Source: Lodderomyces elongisporus (Eukaryota > Ascomycota > Pichiomycetes > Serinales > Debaryomycetaceae). Taken from it: a stretch of 64,000 bases of DNA. Within the stretch, counting starts at the first letter, position 1, and each line of letters begins with the position of its first letter. Of this stretch, positions 21,241 to 32,077 are shown in pieces. The notes beneath the pieces were generated by a model. That model did no database searches. It was not told the origin of the DNA and saw only the letters and a program-made list of their open reading frames with translations. The translations under genes and the position numbers were made by a program. The stretch lies in contig NC_083674.1 in NCBI RefSeq assembly GCF_030384665.1, forward strand, positions 248,001 through 312,000, given 5' to 3'.

Positions 21241-22931
21241 GGAAAGAAGACAAGAAACAACAACAACTACAGCAGCAACCCTCAATTTTTGACCGCAAAG
21301 AAGCTTTTGTTAGAGCAGCAGGAATGCCACCAGTAGTGCTACCCAAGGAAAAGGCTACTGCTCAGGGATACGTGACAGCAATGTATATCATCTTGAGTCA
21401 AATACATGCACTTCGGGATAGAGTTCTCAAAGAAGATGTGCCACAAGAATACCTGGACAATTGGTTCAACGATATCGAAAACCAGTCACAAGGGGAAACA
21501 ATCGCCAATGCATGTGATTCTGAAGAAAGTAACGGTGTAGACAGTGATGATCACACCGACACCAAGTCTACAAACTCAGACAGCTCCGAAAATCTTGTAC
21601 AACAATCACGTAATTTCATTAGAGAGTTGCAAAGAATTATCGGCTTCCTCACTCCGATTAGCAACAGAGCATTTATCAGTTCTAATTCGCTATGCGAAAC
21701 ACTTCCGGCTGAATTATTTAGCCCCGATATTGAAGATTGGGATGAAGCATTGAGTCATATCGATCGACAGTTGGCTGCAGTTTTTAAAAGCAATTTGATG
21801 CGTTCAAATGACCAAGCTATCAGCAAAGGAAAACTATTTGTCTCCGAAATTGAGACAGAAGACGATATGTTTTCCGAAGTGAGAGTATTTGAAGTTGATG
21901 GTCCAGTGCGAGGAGGAAGTGTTTGCGAAACTTTTAATAACTTATTGTGGAATGAAAATAACTACAAATTGCTGTCGGCAGCACCAGTGTTGGCAATACA
22001 GATCAATGCTGATGAGCGAGATATGCAACCTGTGGGATTATCGGTGGAGAGATATTTCCATCCCAGCATCTATGGTCCTGAATATCAGCAACTAATTCTT
22101 GATATGAGGGAGAGAAAATTAGCCATTGGTAGAGAAAGAACAAATTTAACGTCCCAAATTATGTCTTTGAGCTCATTTGAAGGCTCAAAGATCCGCAGCG
22201 TACTTGAATGTACGCAAGAGTACCTTGCAGAATCCAATGAGAAGGAAGCTTCAAGAGACGTTGCTAACTTGGCAGAGAATATGAAGAATATGTTGGCACA
22301 ATTAAACGAGAAAGTGTTGCAAGTAGCTGGAGAATATGCTAAATTGGACCCTAATAACCATGAAAATATATTGAATCAAATTACTGAAAACGAGGAGTAT
22401 ACGCAGCCTGATAAGTTTGCATTTACAGCTGCTGTATTCTCCGATGATGAATACATATATAAACTAAACCATTCACTGTCATCTACTACTACATCTACTG
22501 CTACATCTACTGCTACATCTACTGCTACATCTACTGCTACATCTGACTCTTCTGATGAATGGGTTTTGTTCGATGCAACTTCGCATGGAAGTTCCAGAAT
22601 TGATAGCTATGTGAGCCAGTACATGAGCTTTGAAGAGGCCCGAGAGTACATCTATAAGGAAACGAGCCGACCAAATAGGTCTGTTTTACTCTTGTATGTC
22701 AACGAGGATTTGGTGCATAGTACGACCAGCTCGTCTCTACCAGAAAGATTAGTTGAGTTTTTCAGAGCAGATAACAAAGAGTTGGCACATGCTGAGCAAT
22801 CATCACAAGCACACGCGCAGGTGGAACTGAGATCACCATCATCAAATGCCAGTAACGGTGAAGTTTCTCTGCCTCTTTCGAGCACAGCAAGTGGTCCAAA
22901 ACATGAGAATATAGAGTTAATAGATATCTAA
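20835..22931 (+). CDS. RUP1: UBA-domain protein, RUP1-like regulator of Rsp5 ubiquitination
   Basis: 698 residues from ATG 20835. Residues 2-41 form a UBA domain (IKQLQEMGFSTEQAENALKH, then DLEQAIAYLFDD) that binds ubiquitin. A poly-Asp run of about 13 residues lies near 123-136, and residues 550-567 carry a tandem TSTA repeat encoded by a 12-bp DNA repeat. The layout, with an N-terminal UBA, an acidic linker and a long helical middle (about 380-520), matches my memory of Rup1, which links the Rsp5 ligase to the deubiquitinase Ubp2. S. cerevisiae Rup1 has a PY motif, but I see no PPxY here, so binding to Rsp5 WW domains may differ. The function is carried over from the family. Confidence 0.72.
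21187..21240 (+). repeat. GAT trinucleotide repeat encoding poly-Asp
   Basis: Runs of GAT/GAC within RUP1. The frame is kept and the unit is 3 bp, so length changes would not break the gene. Confidence 0.85.
22485..22543 (+). repeat. 12-bp coding tandem repeat (ACATCTACTGCT)
   Basis: About four exact copies of a 12-bp unit encoding Thr-Ser-Thr-Ala within RUP1, a likely site of in-frame length variation between strains. Confidence 0.85.
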
Positions 22932-23331
22932 TCGTTTTCTTTTTTTTTTTCTCTTTTTTTTTTTATTTTTGGGAAAGGATATTGTAGAACAACCGTTAGG
23001 CAAACGGATATTGATATAAAAAAAAATGCGACTTCAGAATTGAAGTAAAAAGAAAAGTCCCCCTTCCGTCTCTCTCTCTCTCTCTTCCCCCCCACCAAAA
23101 GAAAAAAAACCGAAACTGAAACTGAAACTGACCGAAATCAAAACCTGCATCCGCTAACTAACAGACAAGGATTGTGTTGGTCGTTTCCTCATTTTTCTCT
23201 ACCACAATATATCACTATTTTATAACCCTTTTTCATTGCCCCTTTTATTCCATATAATTTCTATTTCATACTTTATTTGCACCCTCACCATCCATCCTCA
23301 CTACTAGTTCCATAAATAAAACAGCACACGT
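22932..23331. other. RUP1-VPS17 intergenic / VPS17 promoter
   Basis: 400 bp between tandem genes. It holds poly-T, a CT repeat (about 23070-23084) and three GAAACT copies (about 23113-23130). No gene seen. Confidence 0.5.
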
Positions 23332-24975
23332 ATGAGCTCATCAATTGCGTATCTGGACGATTTCGAGGATAATAACCCATTTGCCGAACCGGTTGTTGCT
23401 GCCGAATCAGAGATTGAACGAAATCAAGGGGTGCTGTCCGGCTTAAACAACCCATCTTCTTCAACTTTCATAAGCACCAATGACAATGCTTCAGCCTATC
23501 AAACCCAACAGGTACCACAGCAACAACAGCAATCACAGCAACCACAGCAACCACAAACACAGGGGCAATTTCAAAACCAACAAGCGCCAATAACAACTTT
23601 GGACAAGGATGAATTACGAAAGTTGTTACCTGAAAGGTTCACTAACAAGTACAGTATTAAATTCGATCTCAAGGAGATTGAACGCAATAAACCTGAAAAC
23701 CCAATAATACGTATGAATGTACACGTCGAAGGACTTCCAAAATTCCGCCAATCTGAGTATAAAGATTTACGACGAACTTACAATGAGATTGTCAAGTTCA
23801 ACAAATACTTGTCAATCTCAAACTTGGAGGTGTTTGTACCAGTTATTCCTAGTTCCAAGACGTCGTATCCGCTGGGAGGTGAGGACGAAAAAAAACAGTT
23901 GCTTAAAAATTGGCAGGAATGGTTTGATAGAATAACGAGTAACCCCATAATTAAAAGAGACGAGGAATTTCTCTACTTTATTGAAAACGACTTTGGATAT
24001 AGTGTGATTAATGCAAACCGGAAATCTTCTGTTGCCAGTGGCTTAATGCGCAAGACTTTAAAGCAATTTTCTGTGCCCTATGATCCATATGAGGAGTTGG
24101 CATATTACAGACCGGCAGTTAAAAGCGCTTATCTTATTTGCCAAAAACTACATGACTTGTACAAAAAGAGCACAAAAAGTGAAAAACAGCTTTCCATTCA
24201 TGTTTACGATATGGCGAATAAGCTCTCAGTGCTATCAGAGTTTGAACCTAGTCATCCCGGGATGAAGAATATGTGGGAAAAGCTTTCGTCAGTTGTGCTG
24301 CATCAATCCGATTTGCTTTTAGTCGACTCAATCAGCGGGATGGCAATTCTTGGTGATGGATTACTGATATTGATTAATGATTTTTACGAGGTGAAGGAGG
24401 CTTTGACGAATCGATATTTAATTATGCGTGAGCTTATACAAGCCGAAGCACAAACCACTTCCAAGCATATTCATGCAAACAAAATTAAGAGCAAGGCCTC
24501 GTTGGACCCACTCAAAGTAGATGAAGCTTTGCGATCTTTGGAATATGCCACCAAAATTCAAAGCTCTTTAAATTTGCAGGTCAAGAGAATATCAGGAGAG
24601 ATGATATATGAAAAAGAGGAGTTTAACAATTTTGTGGATGCAAAGTTCCGGGAATTGATCAAGAAATCAGTTCTTCGCAAAGTGGAACATCATAGAAAAG
24701 TTTTGAATTCGTTCGAAAAGATTAGATTGGATGTGCGTAGTGTTGATGAAAAGGGAGGTCTTTCAAGACTCAATAGAGAGAACTTGGCCAACTTGAAACA
24801 CAATATAAACCAATCGCAATCTTCTTCTGGAGATTCGTGGACTTCAAGGACATTCCGATCATTGCAAAAAGAAGCAGAGGCTGCGCTGAAGAAAAAACCC
24901 GACAGTGACACTTTGGACCCTGTTATGGTAAGTGCAAAAAGCGCTGCAAGCGTTTTAGGAGTAGCGACTTTTTGA
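23332..24975 (+). CDS. VPS17: Retromer sorting nexin Vps17
   Basis: 547 residues, nearly the length of S. cerevisiae Vps17. The N-terminus carries the DNNPFAEP motif typical of the family, then a Gln-rich linker (about 60-85). Residues about 106-223 form a PX domain (KYSIKFDLKEIERNKPENP, then RRTYNEIVKFNKYL, LLKNWQEWFDRI). About 260-490 is a helical BAR domain (HDLYKKSTKSEKQLSIHVYD, EALRSLEYATKIQSSLNLQV). Vps17 pairs with Vps5 in the membrane-bending SNX-BAR part of retromer, which returns Vps10 from endosomes to the Golgi. The ATG at 23332 is the first in frame. The PX domain has the degenerate basic motif usual for Vps17. Confidence 0.9.
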   Translation: MSSSIAYLDDFEDNNPFAEPVVAAESEIERNQGVLSGLNNPSSSTFISTNDNASAYQTQQVPQQQQQSQQPQQPQTQGQFQNQQAPITTLDKDELRKLLPERFTNKYSIKFDLKEIERNKPENPIIRMNVHVEGLPKFRQSEYKDLRRTYNEIVKFNKYLSISNLEVFVPVIPSSKTSYPLGGEDEKKQLLKNWQEWFDRITSNPIIKRDEEFLYFIENDFGYSVINANRKSSVASGLMRKTLKQFSVPYDPYEELAYYRPAVKSAYLICQKLHDLYKKSTKSEKQLSIHVYDMANKLSVLSEFEPSHPGMKNMWEKLSSVVLHQSDLLLVDSISGMAILGDGLLILINDFYEVKEALTNRYLIMRELIQAEAQTTSKHIHANKIKSKASLDPLKVDEALRSLEYATKIQSSLNLQVKRISGEMIYEKEEFNNFVDAKFRELIKKSVLRKVEHHRKVLNSFEKIRLDVRSVDEKGGLSRLNRENLANLKHNINQSQSSSGDSWTSRTFRSLQKEAEAALKKKPDSDTLDPVMVSAKSAASVLGVATF

Positions 24976-25139
24976 TTCTATAAGAAGGTTTACTATAAAA
25001 GTTTATATATATATATATATATGTATATTTATCAAAGTATTCATGTAATTGTATGCGTCTTTGAGTATATTTATGTATGTCTATGTATATTGATCGATAC
25101 TTCGATGAATGATTTAACTGTAAATTTTATTTTTTATCT

Positions 25140-25170
<31 letters not shown>

Positions 25171-25818
25171 TCCATTTAGATTCCCTCTCTATTTTTGTAG
25201 TGTTTGTTGAGTTGATGAGTACTTTTCCGGTTCCTAGCAGGCATTAAGGTACCAGCTTTAATTAATGGTTATAAATATCGCTTAATTTTTTCTTTTTTTT
25301 CATTTTTTTTTGTTTTTGGGGGGTATTTTTTTTCATCTTTCTTTTGGTAAGACACAAACAAACGACAAAGGGAAAGACAAATTGGAACCGTAGCAAAAGC
25401 AGGGGGAAGAAAAAAGAGAAGAAAAGAAAAGAAACAAAAAAAACAGAAAAAAAAAAATATATATATATATACCGTCAATTGAATACAAGTTGAGACAGAT
25501 AAATAGACTCGAGCCACACATAAAGATACGGATCACAAGGGTAGATCTTAGAGATTTGGAAGCTTTTCTTTGACTAGAAAGACTACCTTCATCATATACA
25601 TACACACCTATACCGTTTTCTTTTTCATTTTCAAATATTTTTCAAACATTAGCATTTTATTTGTACAATCGTAAGCAAACAATGTACAAGTAGCCCATTG
25701 AAAGAGTATCAGATAGAAGTAGAAATTGAGATTGAGATTGAGACAACGACAACGACAACGACAGCAACAACTACAACTACAAGAACAAAGAAAGATATTG
25801 TAAAAAAAAAAACACACG
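24976..25818. other. VPS17-SIZ1 intergenic / SIZ1 promoter
   Basis: 843 bp. It holds several AT repeats (25006-25021, 25141-25156, 25457-25471), a GT run and, just before SIZ1, a purine-rich leader with an ACGACA hexamer repeat (25743-25763). No gene seen. Confidence 0.5.
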
Positions 25819-28800
25819 ATGAATGTGATTCCTAGTTTAACAGAGGAAGAACTCTATGATACTAAAGTTCGGATATCAGGATTAAAAGTTGCTGAGATCA
25901 AAGACGTACTCCGACTGGTTGGATTAACCATCACCGGCAAGAAAAGCGATTTACAGACTCGTCTTATCACATTTTTACTGCTAAGGCGAGATGCAGGCGA
26001 TAAGGCTGCCGTGCTAGCATTGCGGACGTTGGTTGTTCAGCGATGCAATGGTGTTCCATTACAAACGTTTAGGGACTTGTATCATGCCATAGAGTCTGGT
26101 AGTTTTGTTCCTGGCACAAACCATCGAAGATCAAACCACCACATGTCAACAACCACAACAATGGCTACATCAACAGTACCAACAGGACCAGCAGGAGCGA
26201 CAGGAGCAACGGGAGCGGCAGGAGCGATAGTGAGTACCATACATAGTAAGGATTCGAAACCATTTCACGGTCATTCATTAATGTTCAAAGAGAATCCGTT
26301 TTATAGACTCGTTAGAATGGTGCATGGTTCTCCACAAAAATTGCCCGCAACCGCCAATAGTGGTAAACCCGTTTATTCCTTTGTTTTCAAAAAAGAAGAA
26401 TGGTTGCAACTTAAATCGGGAAATTCTCAAAGACGAATTTATCTTCTTTGTGGGAAACAATTAAAACCCGATACGGTGTCATCAAATAATGTAGAAGTGG
26501 AGTACCCGCCATCAGTAGAGGTTTACATCAACTCAAAAAGAGTTACCCAGTTCTACAAAGGAACAAAAAAATTGGGAACAGCGCAAGCGATTAATGCCAC
26601 TGATTTTGTACAGAAAGCGCCTAATCTAAACACCATTACCATGATCTACAACCCATTGGAAAATGCAAATGATGCATATTTCCTTTATTTGTACATTGTT
26701 GAGCTTATTCCCATGGAGAATGTCTTACAAGCCGTGATCAATGCTCCAAAGATTAACAAGCAACATGCCATAAAAATGTTAACTGAAGAAAGCGGAGCTA
26801 ATGACATTGTTGTTGCAAACACGCAAATATCACTATCCGATCCTTTTGCACGAACAAGAATTCAGTACCCAATCAGGTCCATATTTTGTGAACATATCCA
26901 ATGTTTTGATGCACAGATGTTTCTTGCTAAGCAATTCCAAGCTCCTCAATGGGAGTGTCCACTTTGTGGGAAGCCTTTAAAAATCAAGGATTTGGCTGGT
27001 TGTGAATACTTTGATGAAATTCTCAAGGCCACAGGAGACGATATTGACGAGGTCATTATTCAACCCAATGGTACATGGCATGCCAAATTAGTGGAAGACG
27101 AGACACCTAGCCCGTCAGTACACCGTCGTCAAAGTGAAGCCAAGAAGCGAACAGAAGAGAGCCCAGAAATTATTGAGATCTCTGATAGTGACGATAACGA
27201 TGACAATGATGACAATGATGACAATGATGACAATGATGACAATGATGAGAATGATGAGAATGAAGGTGATGACAGTGGTAATGATACAATTATGTCTGCC
27301 GCTAGGGCAACTGGTCAATCTGATGTTTCTACTTTAATAACTGAATCGTTGCAACCTAACTCACCAATACTGCAACGACAGATCCGAGTGAATAGTGATA
27401 GCCATATCCCACATGTGTCGATGGACAACAGAAGGACTGCGTCCCAATCTAGAGAGGATCAAATACTTGGTTCCATGGCAACCACTTCGCTATTTAGTCA
27501 ACGACAAGGTCCAGTTCAGGAGTCTCGATCATTATTACGCCACTCCTTGCCAAATCTCGATTACTTCCATCAAGAACTGAGACAACAAGTTCCGCTGTGG
27601 CGTACTGGACACTTGGCCCCCTCAGGCTCTGATGAGCGGTCAATTGTGAACTCAACGGGCTCTGCGTCAAACCTGCAGCGAATACCTTCTTCGGGACCTG
27701 CAATGCAAACCACAACTCTGTTGCGTGATTCTGGTTCTTCACATTCAATCTCAGCGCATCCAGCGCATCCAGTGCATCTAATACAACCATCAACACAGCT
27801 ACAAGGAACAAACAGTAAAGATAGAAGCTCCGTAGAGAAAACACAGAGTTCAAATTTTCAGGAATGCTCTCAACAGCACCCCATGCAAGAAAATAGGCAG
27901 CCAAGAGTTCAACCTCGAGCTGCAGTAAAGGAATTTGGAAGCGGCGGTGGTTCTCAACAGGGGAGCACGACATTTGGATCCAACTCATCATTGTCAACAA
28001 CGGTGAATAATCCTAATAATCATGCACCCTCTGTGAGCCGCAATGGTAGTATCCTAGGTCCATCAATATTAAACTTAGGAGGTCTGCAACTAGAAGAGTT
28101 GTCCACTGGTGGTCATATATCAAGAATCCCGAATGAAAAAGATTCAAGTCCGGATTCGAATGCTAATTTGAATTTGAATACTAATTCAACACTGGATAAT
28201 CAAGGACCGAAAACCACGCAAATTACTACTTCAAGTTCAAAAAGTACGGTCTCGCGTTTAAATAATCAGTATCTGCTGTTGTTTATCCAAAGACCTAGGA
28301 AGAAACATAATTCTCAATCTAGAATAGCTACTAGAGCACCTGAAAACGTTGATGCTACACTGCAAGAGAAGCACCAACAACAACACCAACAACAACACCA
28401 ACAACAACACCAACAACAACAGCAACAACAGCAACAACAGCATGGAGAACCTCAACAGCTGCAACAGCTGTCACGACAACAGGTAGATAATGGTGCTGAA
28501 ACTTCCAATGTTCACAATGCTACATCAAAACATGATGAACCAGTTCCCAATGAAGGTGCTTTGAATGAAGTAATCACTGAGTTCAATTTTGAGGAGCCAC
28601 ATCCGGTGAATGATTCCATACTACCCATTACAACCGTTGCGTCACAATCGAAAAGCAACGAAAATGACCAGACTGCTTTAGAAGAATTTGAGAATATACC
28701 TCTTCATCGAATTCATCTGCTACAAAAAGAAATGACACCAGTTGAGAGGCAAGCTGGTGAAAATGAGGCGACGCAAGAAGCTCCAAATAGCAATGATACA

Positions 28801-29667
28801 AGAGAATCCGTCGGGATTGAGTCACATGCAGTGCATGCATCAAAGGAAAAAAGCCCATCAATTATTAGTCTAAGAAACATAATTCTACAAGATCGACAAT
28901 TGCAAAATCAACTAAGAGCATTTGATGAGGAAACGGTGCAAATAACAACGGAATTGTTGAGTAAATTACCTTACCAAAATTCGGATCTGATTAAGCGGCA
29001 CATCAAAAGTGTTTTAGAGGAACGTGAGCACACAAAGCGGTTACTAGCAGAACTGTACGTTAGGAGAATTCATCAGTCGCTGTCTCTGCATTTGCCTCTG
29101 CCCCATTCATCATCACAACCACGACCTCCTCCTCCCCCTCCTCCTCCTCCTCTTCTATCGCCTCCTCGTCCAGCACTAGCACCAACTCCATCTCAGCATT
29201 CTCCTTCTCCTCCTTTCCCACCTTTTCCTCTCCCTCACCCTACTTCATCACTGATAGAGAATTTATTGCCCAGCGCATCAGCAAATTCAATTCTGAAAAC
29301 CGTTACTTATCCAAATTTTAATCAACAAAACAGACACTTGGCAACTGGACAATTGACAGATGATTTTACAACCCCTAGCGGCACAACAACCCCCACTGAT
29401 GCAGATGCGATGTTGTCCACAGCAAACAACGAAGCCGACTTTTCGGTGCATGCCCACTTGAATCATCTGCCAGATGTTCTTGGCAAAAAGCGGTCATTGA
29501 CAGAGAATATTCACCAAGACCTTACCCCAATTAGCGAAACCACTAGTGAGAGTTTACTTGCATCTGAATGGTCTAGTGAATTGGGCAAAGTAGAGGAGTA
29601 TCGGAAAAAGAGATGCATCGGGTTCTCTGCAAAAGGGTCAGCTGATGAACCTATTGAATTAGATTAA
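25819..29667 (+). CDS. SIZ1: SUMO E3 ligase, Siz/PIAS family
   Basis: 1282 residues. An N-terminal SAP DNA-binding motif (about 15-50, LKVAEIKDVLRLVGLTITGK) is followed by a PINIT domain (about 157-300) and an SP-RING (about 347-400) with Cys357, His359, Cys380 and Cys383 visible in FCEHIQCFD and WECPLCGKPL. Directly after comes a SUMO-interacting motif, IIEISDSD (451-458), flowing into an Asp/Asn repeat of ND units. The C-terminal two thirds is low-complexity: poly-Gln/His near 853-874, poly-Pro near 1105-1120, and a final acidic PIELD that could be a second SIM. It transfers SUMO from Ubc9 to nuclear and septin substrates. It is longer than S. cerevisiae Siz1 because of the repeats. Several CTG codons sit in Ser-rich stretches. 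Confidence 0.9.
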   Translation: MNVIPSLTEEELYDTKVRISGLKVAEIKDVLRLVGLTITGKKSDLQTRLITFLLLRRDAGDKAAVLALRTLVVQRCNGVPLQTFRDLYHAIESGSFVPGTNHRRSNHHMSTTTTMATSTVPTGPAGATGATGAAGAIVSTIHSKDSKPFHGHSLMFKENPFYRLVRMVHGSPQKLPATANSGKPVYSFVFKKEEWLQLKSGNSQRRIYLLCGKQLKPDTVSSNNVEVEYPPSVEVYINSKRVTQFYKGTKKLGTAQAINATDFVQKAPNLNTITMIYNPLENANDAYFLYLYIVELIPMENVLQAVINAPKINKQHAIKMLTEESGANDIVVANTQISLSDPFARTRIQYPIRSIFCEHIQCFDAQMFLAKQFQAPQWECPLCGKPLKIKDLAGCEYFDEILKATGDDIDEVIIQPNGTWHAKLVEDETPSPSVHRRQSEAKKRTEESPEIIEISDSDDNDDNDDNDDNDDNDDNDENDENEGDDSGNDTIMSAARATGQSDVSTLITESLQPNSPILQRQIRVNSDSHIPHVSMDNRRTASQSREDQILGSMATTSLFSQRQGPVQESRSLLRHSLPNLDYFHQELRQQVPLWRTGHLAPSGSDERSIVNSTGSASNLQRIPSSGPAMQTTTLLRDSGSSHSISAHPAHPVHLIQPSTQLQGTNSKDRSSVEKTQSSNFQECSQQHPMQENRQPRVQPRAAVKEFGSGGGSQQGSTTFGSNSSLSTTVNNPNNHAPSVSRNGSILGPSILNLGGLQLEELSTGGHISRIPNEKDSSPDSNANLNLNTNSTLDNQGPKTTQITTSSSKSTVSRLNNQYLLLFIQRPRKKHNSQSRIATRAPENVDATLQEKHQQQHQQQHQQQHQQQQQQQQQQHGEPQQLQQLSRQQVDNGAETSNVHNATSKHDEPVPNEGALNEVITEFNFEEPHPVNDSILPITTVASQSKSNENDQTALEEFENIPLHRIHLLQKEMTPVERQAGENEATQEAPNSNDTRESVGIESHAVHASKEKSPSIISLRNIILQDRQLQNQLRAFDEETVQITTELLSKLPYQNSDLIKRHIKSVLEEREHTKRLLAELYVRRIHQSLSLHLPLPHSSSQPRPPPPPPPPPLLSPPRPALAPTPSQHSPSPPFPPFPLPHPTSSLIENLLPSASANSILKTVTYPNFNQQNRHLATGQLTDDFTTPSGTTTPTDADAMLSTANNEADFSVHAHLNHLPDVLGKKRSLTENIHQDLTPISETTSESLLASEWSSELGKVEEYRKKRCIGFSAKGSADEPIELD
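27187..27262 (+). repeat. GATGACAAT tandem repeat coding Asp-Asp-Asn
   Basis: 9-bp unit repeated about six times with GATGAGAAT variants at the end, directly following the SUMO-interacting motif of SIZ1. The reading frame is kept. Confidence 0.85.
28372..28440 (+). repeat. CAACAACAC / CAA repeat coding poly-Gln with His
   Basis: In-frame within SIZ1. Gives alternating HQQQ and then pure Gln. Confidence 0.85.
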
Positions 29668-30028
29668 GAGAGTAAACAATATAGTTTTCGGTATATGTTT
29701 TGTATAAATACATCGTTTGCTCAATTGTTCGTGAAGAATTGCGTGTATTGGATTAGAGTTTAGTAAGTTCAACCACCCTTTCTAATTGTTCGTAATACAT
29801 TGTCTACTGTACACTGTGCATCGTGCACTGTGCACTGTGCACTTTTCATCGTTCTTCGTTCCTCTTTTGCGTTTTTCCCTTTACAGTTTACTTTCCAGTC
29901 TTTTGATGCATCTCTATTAAAATGCTATGAATTTTGAAAAAATGCAAGTCCTTTTTTCATCTGAAAAAAAAAAAAAATCAATCACATTCTAACCTATATT
30001 TTCCTTCTCTATCTCCGTTGATAATAAA
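29668..30028. other. Convergent intergenic, SIZ1 / RPB7
   Basis: 361 bp with a GTGCACT-type tandem repeat at 29808-29842 (units around CTGTGCA) and an A-run near 29965. Both genes end here, so it holds their 3' UTRs and terminators. Confidence 0.55.
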
Positions 30029-30550
30029 TTACATTGGACTAGGTCCGAGGTAATCTTCCTTGATACTTCCAATTGCATATATTTCATTCACATCAGTTCT
30101 CGTTCCTACAATTTTCAACCTTACTTTTGAGCCTTTCTCAATATTTTCATCTGGACTTGAGTATGCAGGGGGATTCGCCGATGGGTTGAATTTCATATCC
30201 GAGGGTATTAGATGCGTGCTCACAAACACTGATAATGGACCAACATCGGCAAAAAATCCCATTTTATTCACTGTTGTTACCACCCCATCCACAACTTCAC
30301 CTTTGAAAGGTTTCCACACCACGGCACGGTACTTCACTTCAAACTCTGCCATTCCTGAACTGGGTATGATTCGGCCTTTCCCCACATCTATATTCATTGA
30401 ATCAAGCACACACACAATATAGCCAAACTGACCTGTACATGTTCCCTCCACGTCACTTAATAACTTATCCCTTAGATACTGGTCCATCTGAGGACCAAAA
30501 TATGATGGGTGAAGTGTAAGATTCAACGATAGATCTTTGAGAAAAAACAT
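30029..30550 (-). CDS. RPB7: RNA polymerase II subunit Rpb7
   Basis: 173 residues from ATG 30550. The frame runs back to a TTG at 30565, but [20 protein letters not shown] is the family's true start. Rpb7 pairs with Rpb4 in the stalk of Pol II and binds emerging RNA. The RNP-like N-terminal domain (residues 1-80, with [19 protein letters not shown]) and the S1/OB domain (about 81-165, [20 protein letters not shown]) are both present, and the protein ends with the conserved SIKEDYLG. The length agrees with S. cerevisiae Rpb7 (171). It is divergent from the MRPL23 gene across 654 bp. Confidence 0.96.
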   Translation of the reverse strand: MFFLKDLSLNLTLHPSYFGPQMDQYLRDKLLSDVEGTCTGQFGYIVCVLDSMNIDVGKGRIIPSSGMAEFEVKYRAVVWKPFKGEVVDGVVTTVNKMGFFADVGPLSVFVSTHLIPSDMKFNPSANPPAYSSPDENIEKGSKVRLKIVGTRTDVNEIYAIGSIKEDYLGPSPM

Positions 30551-31204
30551 AGCTGGTTGATACAATCAAATGAATTAGGAGCCTTATGTTGTTGTGAACG
30601 GCGATGTAGTGAGGACAAACTTTATATGCAATGAGCTAACACACAATTGAGTAATCCAAAAAAAAAAAAAAAAAATAACGCAAAAGACGATAGATATAGT
30701 ACAAGTATTAGAAACTAGCGTTAAAAACGGCGTCTATACAATCTTCTAATGTTGGTGAGAATGGTGAAGATGAAATTCTTTTGAGATTCCCTTATACAAT
30801 GAGTGCATTCTACAGTTTTATTAGTGCTTGACGTTCTTTTTGTCTGTTAGTATTACTCTCGAAAACTTTCGCGAAATAATGTTGATAAAAATTTCGGCTA
30901 AAAGCACACGACCAGATTAAGATATTCGAGCTTTATGAAATTTTTCATTAACCAGATACAAATCACATTGCAGAAAAAGACAGTTTTAGGCAGATAAATC
31001 AAAAAGAAGAAAGAAAAAAAAAACTAAGAACAAGAAAACAAAGGAAAGGAAAGGAAAGAACTAACGAACGAACGAACGAACGAACAACACAACAATTTAG
31101 ACTTTGTTTTTTTTTCCATTCCATTTATTAGTTAGCAAACAACAAAGGCTTCGTTTTCTTTATTTGTTTTCTTCTGTTGTGTTTTCCCATCCATTCTTTA
31201 GGAA
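30551..31204. other. Divergent promoter region, RPB7 / MRPL23
   Basis: 654 bp. AAATTTTT/AATTTTT elements near 30888-30950 resemble the AATTTT motif linked to mitochondrial ribosomal genes in Candida. A (AACG)n repeat at 31063-31085 and GGAAA repeats just upstream of it lie in the leader of MRPL23. No gene seen. Confidence 0.45.
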
Positions 31205-31732
31205 ATGTCTCAAAAAATTGGTACTGCCGTACTGGCATTAACAAGGGTATGGCACCACGTTGATGTTGCCGCCGACGATAGAACATTGGGTAGACTAGCT
31301 TCGCAAATTGCAATTACTTTACAAGGTAAACACAAGCCAACGTTCACACCAAATCGTGACCACGGAGATTATGTTGTGGTGACAAATTGTGCACACTTGA
31401 AAATTACGGGTAACAAATTGAAAGATAAGACATACTGGAGTCACACAACACGACCAGGCTCCTTGAATTTAATTCCTATGGAAAGGATGATTGCAAATAA
31501 AGGTTATGGTGAAGTTTTGAGAAGAGCTGTAAAGGGTATGATCCCTAAAAATAAACACAGATTGGTGAGAATGAATAGATTGAGATTATACGACGGTGAC
31601 GAGCATCCATACAAGGAAAATCTAATAGCATTTGCTGATGAAGTTCAAGATATGAAACAAAAGCTCGCTGAATTGGAAAAGAAGGAAACTGAAAGGGCGG
31701 GACTTCGGGAAAAATATTTAAGTCGTCAATAA
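31205..31732 (+). CDS. MRPL23: Mitochondrial large-subunit ribosomal protein uL13m
   Basis: 175 residues. MSQKIG, then LTRVWHHVDVAADDRTLGRL and the LQGKHKP and YWSHTTRPG blocks are the uL13 signature, followed by the conserved MIPKNK and the DGDEHPYKEN motif. The bacterial counterpart is RplM. The short Met-Ser-Gln start without a long presequence is also how I recall the S. cerevisiae protein. The C-terminal 25 residues are a charged helix. It is divergent from RPB7 and convergent with RPB2. A CTG codon sits at residue 10. Confidence 0.94.
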   Translation: MSQKIGTAVLALTRVWHHVDVAADDRTLGRLASQIAITLQGKHKPTFTPNRDHGDYVVVTNCAHLKITGNKLKDKTYWSHTTRPGSLNLIPMERMIANKGYGEVLRRAVKGMIPKNKHRLVRMNRLRLYDGDEHPYKENLIAFADEVQDMKQKLAELEKKETERAGLREKYLSRQ

Positions 31733-32077
31733 GGAAGATTCATGTAAATACTCAATATTAATATCGAAATTAAATTCGTTCTTCTCTCTCTCTCTCTCTT
31801 CTTTTCCATTTTTTTTTATTTCTTTCCCCTTCTTTCCTCCTCTTTGCTTTTTCGTTGTACTTTTCCTTGTGTTTGTATTCCGCTTATTTTGGTTGGCAAA
31901 AAGATTCCAAAGCTTTGACAAATTGGTGGGGTTATCGTACACTTTTTTGTATTTTTCGTATTTTCAATTTATATATATATGTATATATAGATATCTATAA
32001 AATTCAATCCCTCTATCCAAGCACCAAATCTAGCGCAAGCACAAATGCGAATTTTTTTTTTTTATTCAAGCCACAGA
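31733..32077. other. Convergent intergenic, MRPL23 / RPB2
   Basis: 345 bp, pyrimidine-rich, with a CT repeat (about 31783-31799) and an AT/GTATAT stretch (31971-31990). 3' UTRs of both genes; nothing else seen. Confidence 0.5.

Noticed and set aside
30551..30565. N-terminal extension of RPB7
   Set aside because: Starts at TTG; the conserved MFFLKD start at 30550 is the known N-terminus.
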